From assembly GCA_942159475.1 (NCBI GenBank), contig OW804096.1:130562941-130626940 (forward strand): 64,000 bases of DNA. The letters run 5' to 3'. Positions 28,501 through 41,152 of the stretch are shown in pieces. Under the pieces are notes generated by a model. The model had not been told where the DNA came from. It searched no databases and saw only the letters and a program-made list of their open reading frames with translations. Source of the DNA: Sthenelais limicola. Taxonomy: Eukaryota; Annelida; Polychaeta; Phyllodocida; Sigalionidae. A program made the position numbers and the translations under genes. Position 1 is the stretch's first letter. Each line of letters begins with the position of its first letter.

Positions 28501-31500
28501 AACAACTCTCCCGGGATGCTTGGGGATAATTTTGCGTACGATAATTCACTTTGGTGATAAATGATTAAGTGCCAACAGAAGGATCGCTGTTGAGAATCCC
28601 TATTCATCTTAATATGCCAAACTTGCTTGGGTAACACTACCGTCGTCATACGCGCCATTTAATCTGCTTTATCCCATACTTCAATAGTGTTGGTGGGAAG
28701 CATTTTAAGCAGGGAGCCATCTCCTGATTTGCCACAGGAGAGCTCTAATTATCTGTGTGGAAGCTACTATATTTATGGGGAATTGATCTTCAAGTTAAAA
28801 CATCATGGAAGGCATTTGGTCCAGCCAGTGATAGAACGCTCAGACCTAGGCTATTCTATTCAGAAGGTGTTTAAATATATTTCAATCATTCTCAAGGATA
28901 ACGTAACCAAGGGTCCCTCTGCGTTTCCTTTGAAACGGGGCCTTTAATCATTTATGCCTTGTAATGAATGGTCTCCGCTGCCCGTGGTGCTTCGACGCTT
29001 GAAAGCGGTAAGTAGTATGAGGAAATGAACCTTTGTTACGGGGCATGTTGATAGTAGTATATAACAAGTGGTCATTTTTTCTGGCTATGGGCCTACGCAC
29101 ATTTGACCGATCTAGCCTCTCTCAGCAAGTGTTGCTTAATTAATTCAGTTTCATTCTAGGTCCAAACCCTCAGATCAGATAAGAATGGTATGTCAGCCTA
29201 CTTTGCTAATCGGTTTCTTGTCCTAAAACTCGGCGTTTTAATGGGAATATAATGACATTTTGCCGTCTTAATGGAATTATAACGATTCTTTGCGGTTTGA
29301 GGCGAGAGGCTTTCCCTTCATTTGAAGGGACTCTCTCAAGTGTGGGCCTAGACTGGTTTCATTTCTTTGGTTTCATAAAAAAATCAAAATGAAAGTGCAA
29401 ATTCTATTGAATGACATACATGTATGTATACATTATTTATTAATTCAATATGGATGGTGGTTTTTTTCTGGAGATTAATGCGATGGGTGTTTGAATATTT
29501 TACTTATTTCTCGAATGTATTCTTATCTATTGGCATTTGGTTTTTGCATGTTTTATATCTTGAATACACACTGTTTGCCATTGAGTATATTATTACGTGA
29601 CAGTTTGATATCTATCTTTCCCTCCGTTGGTCGGTCACCGTATAACAATAAGATAATACTCCTGGGGCGATACATCATGACAAAAATGTTGCAATCTCGT
29701 GTGTGGTATGGGAATGCTGTCGATCAGAGACTTCTGAGAATCTGCAAATTATAGAGTATAACCACAGGATTCGTAAAAAGGGTTTTTATAGACTAAAATA
29801 GACATAGCCTTCCGGTATCAATACTTCATAAGAGACCCTCGATTCGGTCACAAATATAGAGTTACTCCTCTGCGTATGGGCTACAAAAGGCGAGAGCAGA
29901 GCGAGTGAGCTATCTGTGGACATGCCTATATGTGAGGCTGGCACGCGGGCGAGTGTCTGGAACTAAACGAGATGCCTTAGGCGGGGACAATATGTGGGGA
30001 GATACCGGAGATGAGGGTCTGGTAGACACCTCCTCTTTAGAGCAAAGGAGGTAGCCCTGACCCTCTGTACCATTTAATAAAGATTCCCCACTCGTCCCAC
30101 CCCTAATATATTGAAAACGGAGAGCCACAAGTCAGGCTGGTTCGTAAGCCGGACATGTTTGTGCTATCCAACATTCGGTGGATACATCGGTTATTGAAGC
30201 TCAGTATACGTTCTCGGAGAAGAAAAACGTGACCATAACAATTACTCATTGTATGGCGAGGTCCTGCTGAAAAAAGGTGGAATGAGATGACGGTTCAATA
30301 TTATGCTATTTGTAAGGTATTTTGTTTTATTATATTGTTCTATAGATCAATATAATAAACACAATTATAAACCAAAACACAAATTACAATATATTCAAAG
30401 TATACACTTTAAATATAGTTAATGCCCTTGGTAACTTTTGATCGAGAGAATTTATTTCACTTGTGTTCCTTATCGAAGAATTATGTTTGTAAACGGAGTA
30501 AACTTGGGCAACACTGGAAGACAGTTGAAAATCCAAATATGTTTTATAGCGTATTTGATATGTATGTAAATGGATGGCCTTAAAACGAAATTTAAAAATG
30601 TATGCTCAATGATCGATATGAACTAAAGAGATTATGTTCTTTTTAATTAGACTTTAATTGAGATTTAAGAGAGCATTAAACCTTTCTAGGAGAAACGTTC
30701 TACTACCATCGCGTACACACGGCGACAAGTTCAGGCCCTATTGTTTCTATGACTTTAGGACACGGATCCTCAACAAAGCAAATTCGTCAGTGCCTAAAGG
30801 ATTACGACATTAAAATATAATCTTTTGATATAAAAATGTTCGAAATATATACAGAAATACATTGCGGAAATCCTTGTATTCATTGCACAACCGCTAAAAG
30901 GGAAATCCCATGAGCTTTATGGCCTGTCGGTACTTTTATGGAAGAGAGGGCTAGACCAGTTTCTATTAGATAATCCTATTATCAGCCGTTATGTATGTGA
31001 CACAATCCACACATAATGCCTGTAGCAATCAATGCCTAAAGTGGGAAGCAACCTGCTGGGGGAAGGGGAGGCAAGTCTCTTATAGATAGATATGGGGGTA
31101 AGGTTCGACCCTAGGTGTGGCACGTGGATACTCCTTACTGTGCAAGGATAACGGGTAGGTGGGGTCTCAGTCACTGTTAAAGTAGGCTACTAAATGTTCA
31201 CCGTTTATTGATGTTGGGATTTGATAGTTTAATGTTTCTTCCATCCTAATTTCTGACATACAATATATGTTTACCTATTAAGCAAGGTGATTATAGTACA
31301 TTCTGAATCGTTTCAATTAAATACATGGCTTCCTAATGTATTAGAGTAGGTATAAGGGCCTTTTGCATAATGCAACATGAACAGTCTATTGATAAATGAA
31401 ATCGCGGGGGATTTCACTGATCATTCATATACAGTAATACAATTGCTTGAATCACCACAGAAACAGACCTCAATCTCTCTGTAAGTCATAAAACATGTAT

Positions 31501-34375
31501 TGATTTTGATATTGGCCCAGCTTACTGTTCTCCCTCGTTTGTTTTGTATCTTGTAATAATGATTTGCTTTTACATTGTTCCACAATTCAGATACAGACAG
31601 TGTTTCGAACTGAAATAAAAATCCTATCAGTTCATCGTTTAATTGCAACTGGTTTAAAAGGAACATTAAGTACCGTAGTTCGTTGTGTGCAAACCAGTCC
31701 ATTTCCATAGGGCAGAATTTGACATGTAAAAATTCCCCTCTCTGACTCCCTTTAATATTAATATAATGTACATTAAGAATATGATTATGAGTCGCACCCT
31801 AGATGATGCATCATAATTAGGAGGTGATGGTCTCACTCCTAATCTTTTTAATCCAAGCCAGATTTTTCTCATTGCAATTTGCTCCACTCAAAGCCTTCCT
31901 AAATGCCGCCAGCGGTGCCTATAGCCATTTTATGACAGATCCGTGGCTGTTAATGGCGATGGTAGGTGTGACCTAGCAAACATCGGGAAGGGCAAGCAAA
32001 TACACACTAGTTCCCATATTTTCAGCTAATGCGACCATCTTCAAATTTCTACTTCCTCAGCTGACATATTTTCCATTTCCACGTCACGTCTAACTGTCTA
32101 AATATTAGAATGACATGAAAGCCAACCTTAATAATATATCAGTCAAATAAAAACAATACCTTCTGGCTTCCAAGGATAGTTTTGAAGGTTTTGCCCATGC
32201 ATGGGCACTATCTTAGTTACATTTATGCACATCTTCCCAATATAGACAAGGTGGTCTTATTTATAAATTTACGATGAGCTGAAGGCAATCCCCGTTCAAG
32301 GGTCATATCATTGCGGAGATCAAGAATATAAGCCTCGCGGGACTAGAAGGACCTAGCTGCTCCATATTAATGTCCCATTATGGGGGAGGTCGATGCCATG
32401 CTTCAGCACCTATGAGCTTGTCACCCATCTACCACCCCTACTTTATGGAACTATTTCACAGAATCTAATCTGGCCTATATCCGTCCTTCCCACACCGGTC
32501 CCATTTATTCAGCTCGCATTAATCAAAATACTTGACCCTCAGAATATTTAACCATTTCACTTTTATACTTACATGACATTCAAAGAGAAAGGTCCCAATA
32601 CTACTGATTATTGATAGTGCGTTTTCTGGGAATGAAAACATAGTTTCAGATCAAATTTAATAAACGCCAGTAATAAGTGGATAAACGCCTGTGATCAGTA
32701 GATTGATATTACATTAAAACTGTCTTAATTTGTGTAACTTCGAAAATGCCTTCTAAAACTTTATCAAATTGGTTTCTCTCTTTGGATAAATATTCCCACG
32801 ACGACTGTTCATCTTATAATAGATGTCCAACTGACAGATCAAAATGACAAGTACAGGAATGAAATTTCCTTCTTGAGGACCCTGTGCGCAAAGGAATCAA
32901 AACAATTATTCTAACTTGGCAGCCAGAATCGTACATTCAGCAGCCCAATGCAAATATTGTGTTAACGATACGTCTCCGAGGATGTCTTCTTATCTCTAGT
33001 CCTGCGCATCTTATTACCACTGTATATATATGAAGGTCTGGTTAATTCTACTCGACATTCAGGTGAGCGGAAAACCTACTTTGACCAAGAGGAAAGATGC
33101 TGTCATTATGGAACAGATACTGTCCATAAATGCGAATGGAAAGTTCAAGTGCGACATTAATATTTAATCGGCATTTATCTCCCAAGTATGGCAGTTATTA
33201 AACTTATATTGTATTTGTTTTTTAGCCGGACTTGTCAAGTATTAGAACCGGAGGATTGATGTACACCTTTGACATTTTGCCGTCTTTCGCCCCGACGTTC
33301 ACCATTTTAACTTCGACATTTTTTTCTAAAATTACCTATCCTCTTTATTTTGTGTTTCGAAACAATAATAAATCATTCCTGAAATATTTCTCCTTTGGTT
33401 AACGCTGTGTTTTTATATAAACGTATTACATATATACTTTATGGAGCTATTTCACAAAATCTAATCTTGCCTTCTATATCAATAACAAACAATGGAACGT
33501 TTAAGATTTATTGCAATTTATTGAAAAAAGAAATGGATTGCATAAAACACTCCCGTAGACCACGTGAATGATTGTCACCCATGCCTATGAGTTTATGTTA
33601 TTATGCCTGGTTTTTAAATGGATCAATATAAAAATTAGACACCTTTCTGGGCATCAGGACAAACTTCCCAACATCGCCTCAGAACAAGTCAGTCGGCTTG
33701 AACTAAGTTAAATACAACAGAACTGGCGATGAAAATTGTGCATATAAGGGTACCGCGGATTTTAAACTAATGCAGCTCATTATCATAAAGCCATTCACTT
33801 GTATTTGATCCTAGGAGGTTTGTGCAAGACTCTACACCACCCTGTACGAAATGAGTTGTTCAAAATTAGAAATAGCGAAAAATCGCCCCCAAAATATTTT
33901 TTTGTGTTGAATAATGATGAAGTGAATATGTTTTCTACATATGATTTGGCAGTCCTTCGTTATGTAAACCATATGTTATCACAGAAATATCTCCCGTATC
34001 AGTGCATGACGCACCAAGTATATCGCTAACGAGAAAATTTGTTTTATATGTATGATAAAACGCTTCGTTTCCATAGCAAAAAACTACGATTTTTCCAATG
34101 TTTTATCATCATAATTTCTATCATAATTTTGTTTTAATTAATGCAGAATCAAGACTGGCTTCAAGAGACAACACACAGTCACATCACAAAAGCTCATAAC
34201 ATGCAAAGTGTATGTTTAAATATCATTTATATATACAAAGATTGTCCAGTGTGTGGTCCATTGATAAACACCATTGATGACGTCAGTCTAGTCCTGGCTT
34301 AGATGAAAATTTGCCATTTTATGTGGGAATGCTTATAGTGAACGTGTGGGTGACTGTTGATTCCGAAAATACATT
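22557..34375. other. Long gene-free stretch downstream of SPAG6
   Basis: About 12 kb of AT-rich DNA with only short frames (for example 24486-24737 and 27886-28197) that I do not recognise and cannot link by splice sites. A perfect 16-bp palindrome, TGCCCATGCATGGGCA, lies at 32192-32207. Nothing supports an RNA gene or intact mobile element. The last few hundred bases next to 34375 will hold the 3' UTR of SPAG6, with a possible ATTAAA poly(A) signal (minus) at 34134-34139. Confidence 0.45.
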
Positions 34376-37300
34376 TTACTGTACGTTGTATTGCTCCACT
34401 CGTTCCAAAAGGGCCTCGGAGTAGCCGGGGGAGTAATATCTGAAAATCAGCGAAGAGAGTACAGGAAAATTAGTTCATGAAATGTGTCTGGAGACAGTCC
34501 GATAAGAAGACAAGTTTCTGATTAGGCAGTAAGCACTACGTGGGAAAGACCCATAATTTCACATTTGAAATGTTAGGTGAAGCCATTGTTTTCAGGCCGC
34601 CTTGATCGTCCCCGATAGGCCGAATTGAAAAGGCACTGGCTTTACTGTCAGGACTCGATACCATCTTCATATGTGTTGGGCACAGAGAGAATACACATAT
34701 AATATTACGTTCATCTAGACTATTTGTACAGCTTCTTAAAACCTGTGTGGACATTTCCACCATACTAAGAGCACATGAATAATTATGATATTAACACATA
34801 ATGAATGTATATCGATGTGATGTGATACGAATACAACTATTGCACATAAATATAAGAGATAAAAACACCCTTCTTTAGATGTAAGCTTACTTGACAATTT
34901 CTTCTGGGTAGCAATTGTTGATAGTGTTGATGTATTCTGCAAGGGCTGATCCTGGCTCTGCCTTGATTTCCTGTATTTTCTTGAGACCACCGCTGGTGAC
35001 AAAGAGGCGGCGAGCCTTGGGGTCGTGTGGAAGTACTTTACTGAATTGTCCGACAACGTGCTTGAGAATGTTTGGTGGGGCGTCGTGAAGGAGTGGTTCC
35101 AATGCAGGGAGATGTACGCATTTCTGTAGGATGTTCTTCAAAGCCTTCTTCGACTGTTTGGTTAAAAAATATAATATATTCTCTGATAAAGTGGAGTCTA
35201 AGTGCGAGAAACACTATTTGAGGAATTTACCAGAGCGACTATAAGATGCTTTAGTTGATGTAAAAAAAACAACCAAGCACTTCCATTCGTGTATCGATCT
35301 ATTCTACTTTTTGCACCAACTAATTTGGCTCGTTATGTACAACTCATTCGAGGCTACTAACACCCTCTAGGCAAAGTCACGATATAAAAGTTCCTATAAT
35401 ACACCTCTCGCCCATTCTTTTTCGCCTTAAAATCGAAACTTTCACTCCAACCTAGATATATGTCTGGTCAATTTCATTGAAAAATCTAAGCACACGAAAT
35501 TAGATTTCTATATATATGGAGTTCTAGGGTTAGATTGATTCTACATATTTGGGCTATATAAGTACAATGTATTGCATGCAGCATTCTTACTTTTGTCTGG
35601 AGATCTTCTGATGCATCTGCACGGAGGTAGCACTGCAGGAGTTTGGGTAGCACATTAGAGACAGCAACTGCCTTAGCATGCTCGGGTGTGTGACGTCCTA
35701 TTTGTCCTAGAGCCCACGCAGCTGCCGCCTGAATATGATCTTCTCCCTCTTCAGTCAAAGCGATCGCCAACTGTACAACCCCCTACATGAACAGCAGAAA
35801 ACCATAACAACTCAATCAAATAATCAAACACCAATGGAATATGTGTATCCAGTATGGACAATATAGACGATGGGGGAACAATAACATTTTTATTGGCAGA
35901 GTTGGGAGCAAAATCATGAACAGCGGGAAATTGCAAACTTTGGAAATGAAATAGGTAAAGATGTACGATCATTTTGTTCTCATTGCATAATATGTAATAT
36001 TTAATTTGTGTTAACTTCACTTTTTATTCAATATCAATATATCCTCGCTGTTAAAATGGGGGAGAGTTGGTCGGGTAATGGTTTTACCTTGGAGACAATA
36101 ACTGCCATAGCCAAATTTTCCGAATGAGCAGCAACATATCCAAGCATCATAATTCCAGGCAGTCTGACATTACCACGTGATTCACCGACATAATCAACTA
36201 CAGCAGCTACGCCGCCTGCGTTGACAATCAACTGGGATAACTGGAAAGCAAATTTAATGCATGTATTATTCATAGTCGCTCATAAAACTAACAATCAGAA
36301 CTCGGCCGATGTTCTTATGGCAAGCATTTGCTCAATAATAAATTTTCCGATTAAGTTCCAACTGCTTAAATTATGTTGGAATCATAAAAAGTTAATTGTA
36401 TATACACGCAGGACCTTTGATAACATTAGTCAGACGTCAGTATTCCCATCAACTCATTAATTTAAAGATTGAAATATTTGATATAAGCAAAAATCTAGTT
36501 TGTTACCTCAGGGGTGTGTTTGGCGATTTCTCTGATAAGTGTAGCCACGTTCTTCTTAACATACTCGTCAGGATCACGAAGGCAAGTCAGGACAGCGGGG
36601 AAGATTTCAGCTTCAACGACCATTTCAGCCAAGTCGACGGAGTGCTTAGAGATTTGACTCAGGGCAGAAAATACTTGGCGCTATTAAAAAACAAAAAGAA
36701 AACAATATTATTATCATTTGGTCTGACCTCGTCTAATTATTCAAGTTGATTTCGGTTACCGTGGATGTTAATTGAAAGTACTCTTTGCACATCCCATTTT
36801 AGATACTACAAAATAAAAGCATGTCGTTTTGGTTGTGCTGAAACTATAGATCTATAACATGATTGTTATTTTGCTACACTTTCAATGGAGCAAGACAACT
36901 ATAGCCTCCGAGAATGACTATTCTATTGTATGATGCAGTTCAATATTCTTAGATTTTATCTTATCCGTTTCACCAGCGGTCAATTCAGTCGGAAATTTCT
37001 TTCGTTTCTTTCATTTTGGTTCCTTCTTGGGAAAAAGCCCCATGGCATATAATATCAATATATAATTTATATATTTTTATTTTCCTTCTTGGAAAATCAA
37101 TGGCATATCATATAATAGCCATCCGTGTGGACATCTGTCATATCGACTGACCTTGAGCTTGGCATCAGGATTGAGGATCATCTGAGCAAGGTGGGCGATG
37201 GCGCCAGCGTCTACGACAGTCTGGGCAAGTTCTGGTGAGTGTTTGCAGATGTCGCTCAGAGCTGAGGCAGCAATGCGCTTCAGTGAGAGCTCGGGTTCCT

Positions 37301-40300
37301 GGATGCACAGGACGAGCAGAGGGACAGCTCCAGCATCGACGACAGCTTGGGCCAATTCTGCCAAGAAAAATAACACACAATAAAATATGATTAATTACAA
37401 AAATATGATTAATTACCGGCGTACACAGAAAGAGATCCTGACATGTTTATAATTCAGAAACAATAACTATGTAATGTATACACATAATTTTGACATGTAT
37501 TATATTCCAGCTGAAAAAAAATCTTACTAAATATGGAAAGATAGTATTTTTTATCTGATTGAGTGGCTATGTAGACCATTTAAACATATTGTAACCTTTT
37601 TCTCATAACAATAGATCAGCCGTTTATTACGCATCATATTTAAACATAAAGTCCGGATAGTTTCAATATAAATGATATTATCGTCGATAATCTCTTTATT
37701 CCAAGTACCGTAAAATTGATATTAGCCGCGGCTCTATTAAAAGTCGCACCCAAACGTGTGGGTTCTGAGTTTCGCCCATATCTGTCAAAATTTATTAGGG
37801 AAACCCCCTAACAGGTGCTGCAGATGGATTTTTAAAATTTCATCAGAATTTTGGTTAAATGTACGACAGTTCCAGTGCGACAAGATGTTAACTTATAAAT
37901 CATTGATGATGCCCAATCTTTATATGTTGCGTGGCCCAAACCATCATGCTGTGAGATCTCAAGGTAAGAGCTCCAGCCAGCAAAATATCGCGCTATAGTA
38001 TGCAAGGATATGCGCTACTATTGTGATTTATATAGTGCCCATCCCCATGTTGGCCCTGCACATGATTTGCATCAGCCAAAACCTCGAATGGAAGCAGCAA
38101 ACAGGAGTTGGGCCTTCTCCTCACAGCATTTCCTACCCGTATAATAGAGGCCACGACTTCTAATAGAGATTTTACGGTAGGTGGCGAACAGTTGTGTTTA
38201 GCTCATCATCATTCGTGAATTACATTAAAGTCACAAAAAAGCGTCTTATCCAGACAATCTACTTTTCAAACATAAACAATTCTGCAGTCTCAGACTAGAT
38301 GAGATGTGGGGAACACACTTTTGATTTTCCGTTAGATTAGATTCCAGAACTTAATTAAGTCACATACCAGCATTGTGTCGGGCAATATAGCCAAGCGCCC
38401 AGGCAGCGGATTCTTTCACACCAGGATCAAATTCTTCTAAGCAAATAACAAGGGCATCAAGTGCGCCGCAGTCAACGACCGACTGTGCAAGTTGTGGTGA
38501 ATGCTTTGCAACAGCACGGAGCACAAAAGCTGCAGCCTTTTTGTAGAATCTCTGTAAAAGAAAAAAGAAACCTTATGCATTATAATGCGATCCCACATTC
38601 ACAGTTTTTATGCCTTTTATTCTATCAAATTCAGTTTTATGCAAATCAACAATGTCATCGGAACTTCTTCTAACTCTGAGGGGAGAGGATTTATGAAAGA
38701 ACATATACAATGTATTACAAGTAATTCAAGAGATCCCAGATATATGAGTTCCTATAGATTCGTGGGGCTCTTTATTCATAATAAGGTAGGCGGTCCCTCG
38801 GCCATCCAGGTTTGATTTCGCCTCCCGTTTTTACCTCATTATCGAGCCTTATCTCAATACCTCAGAGAGATGAATTAAGTTATACTATAGCTAAAAGAAA
38901 AAAACAAAGTTATACTATAGCTCCATGGCAAAAGTGAAAAAAAAAAAATCTGAAATAAGCTTATGATTGATGAATACCTTTTTGTACTTTACGGGAATTA
39001 CTAAACATACTTCGCCAGGTTGGCAATGTCGAGAGAAAAACTTACGTTTTGTTCAGCCAGGGAATAGACCAGCTGGGGCAGGATATCTCCCTTTACAACG
39101 GCTTCAGCCAAGTCATCGTTGTAGTTAGCGAGGCGACCCAGGGCAAGTGCTGCCGTCTGCTGGATTGTTGGAACTATATCCAAGAGTAGGGGTCGTAGAA
39201 GAGACATGACGCCGGCATTTTGAAGAATTTCAATGTTCTGTGGCCGGGTAGCCAATTCCGCAACTGTCTGCACGAATTGCGTTCGTGCTTTTTGGTATTG
39301 CTCGAATACTGAAAACGAAATAAAGCATACCGATTAACTCAAGTGGGTTTGGTTGGGTTTGTTTTGTTGTTTTTTTTACAAAATGTCAGCATATATATTG
39401 TAGGTGGTTGACTGCCCGATATCTATTCTTTTTAATCATTTCATATAATTAAATTAAAAAATGGAACCAGGGAAGGCTTCGTGTATATATAATGGAAAAT
39501 AACTGTCGTGGCAAGGCAAGACGGCCATAGCCATACATACGTGTCTTAATGTAAATTAAGGGATGGAATTTAATATATGGCACATATGACATATATGTAT
39601 CGATTTTATTTAGAACTTGAATAACCTATGGGCACACTATGAACCTGGTTTTACTCAAATACCACATTCGTAGCCAGGAGTTACAGACAACACAGCCGAT
39701 TGCGAAAGCGGTCTAGTGTGAATGCGGCCATAAATTATCTTATGTTTAAGTTAATCGGAAACATTTTTTTGTATTATCGGCTGATTTCAAAATAATTTCT
39801 GACTGTGCATGTAGGTCTACTGAGCACTTGAGAAATGCAGTTAGGACTGGGTCTAGTCTACAATAGTCAATTATCAATATATACTAGTCAACATAATTAT
39901 TGAAAATCCAATGAATTGAATAAAGTATACTAATAATATTAATAGTACACTAGCACTATATCGCAGTCTCATACTTTCACAAATCTTTGACTTTGGAATT
40001 TGGTGACAAAGCCTAAACACGTTTAAGTATTTTAACGGCATGCAGCGAGGCTGCTAGGCTAGCCCTAGGCCTAGACAAAGTATCCGTAGGCCTAGACCAT
40101 TGATAATTGAGCATTGATACCTTGAGGAATCAAGGCCAGCTAAGCGGGCTACAAATACAAGGATGCCTGGTAACTGCCTGGTTTTGCTATACGTAACTCT
40201 TACGGTAATTACTGGGACTAGAGTCTAGGCTAATTAATTAATTTGTACTCAGTATATCGAGGTAATTTAATATTTATATAGACCTAGAGGGTAGACTGCG

Positions 40301-40755
40301 TCTACGGTATTAGGCCTAGAGTCTAGACCTAGTCCTAGTAATAACATTAGGCCTAGGCCAAGTACACTATTATAATATAGACCTATGGCTATGATGGCCC
40401 TATCGCAGTCCTGAGGGGTAGCATGGGTAGTCTAAGGCTAAGCCAAAAGATAATTGAATAATAGCCTAAATTAAATAGGCTAGCCATACCAATTAAGAAT
40501 TATAATGGGTTAAAATTGTATTGATGTTCCTAAAGAGAAGATTCAGCAAGTTGTTACTCTCACACAATTTAGTTATGTACGAATTTGTGCCAAAATGTGA
40601 GGCTTTGAAACACTTACAGTGTCACATTCAGTGATTCACAGCCTCAGGTGACAACTCTCATAAATATTCGAATCAACCTATTTTTCAAATTTTCCATGAA
40701 AAACTTCTCTCTACTCGGACTAAATCTTACCTTGGAGAACTTGCCGTTGACTCAT
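34376..40755 (-). CDS. SPAG6: Sperm-associated antigen 6, nine coding exons, complete
   Basis: SPAG6 (PF16 in Chlamydomonas) is an armadillo-repeat protein of the axoneme central pair and is needed for motility of cilia and sperm flagella. Coding exons on minus, in order: 40731-40755, 39046-39308, 38368-38551, 37152-37357, 36507-36680, 36088-36240, 35591-35782, 34891-35153 and 34376-34439. All introns are GT-AG, phases agree at every junction, and the exons sum to 1524 nt, that is 507 residues plus stop, close to the 509 of human SPAG6. The start is MSQRQVLQ, encoded by a 25-nt first exon. Repeated alpha-helical ARM units carry family motifs such as ANYNDDLAEAVV, VVDAGAVPLLVLCIQEPE and LPGIMMLGYVAAHSENLA. 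The last exon encodes YYSPGYSEALLERVEQYNVQ. A simple reading of exon 8 appears to stop at 34887, but that stop lies in the intron behind donor GTAAGC. The gene is divergent from CISD3. Confidence 0.97.
40030..40480. repeat. Patch dense in TAGGCCTA-type palindromes
   Basis: Within SPAG6 intron 1 (39309-40730), CTAG, CCTAGG and TAGGCCTA words recur far more often than in surrounding DNA, for example near 40057-40095 and 40280-40350. No fixed repeat unit is apparent. It reads as a composition bias or very old degenerate repeat rather than a gene. Confidence 0.5.
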
Positions 40756-41152
40756 GGTTAGGATCGGTGCTTACTTTTCTGTTATTAACGGTATATTCAA
40801 CTCCAATGAGTGGTGTTGTCCTCCCTTCCCTCAGTTTAATGCTTGCGATGTGTGTGTTTCTAAGATCTGGCTGTCATGGGGGCCGGCCGTTGCTAGGACT
40901 TGCAAAACAAAGCATACTCCGCACTTGATGTTTATCATTTCGGTTTACATAAATCTTACATTTACAGAAAAGGAAACTCTTACCTAATTTTAATTTTATA
41001 CCATTATATAAATTAATTTAGAAATACAAAAGAATAAATATAACAAATAAATTTGCAAGTACAAGTAAACAATATTTCGATCAATGATTGGCTTTCAAAT
41101 ATTTGTCGCGGACCTACATTGATTACATTGAAGGGTCAAGGTCGATTCAGTC
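40756..41152. promoter_or_regulatory. Putative bidirectional SPAG6/CISD3 promoter
   Basis: Only 397 bp separate the two divergent start codons, so the core promoters and 5' UTRs of both genes must lie here unless upstream noncoding exons exist. GTTGCTAGG at 40889-40897 resembles half of an RFX X-box. GTAAACAA at 41065-41072 fits the forkhead consensus used by FOXJ1. Both factor families are known to drive motile-cilium genes, which suits SPAG6. The sites are short and could occur by chance; no CpG island is obvious. Confidence 0.5.

Noticed and set aside
40754..40987. 77-codon plus-strand frame in the SPAG6-CISD3 gap
   Set aside because: It begins on the complement of the SPAG6 start region and covers the presumed promoter; no homology recognised.
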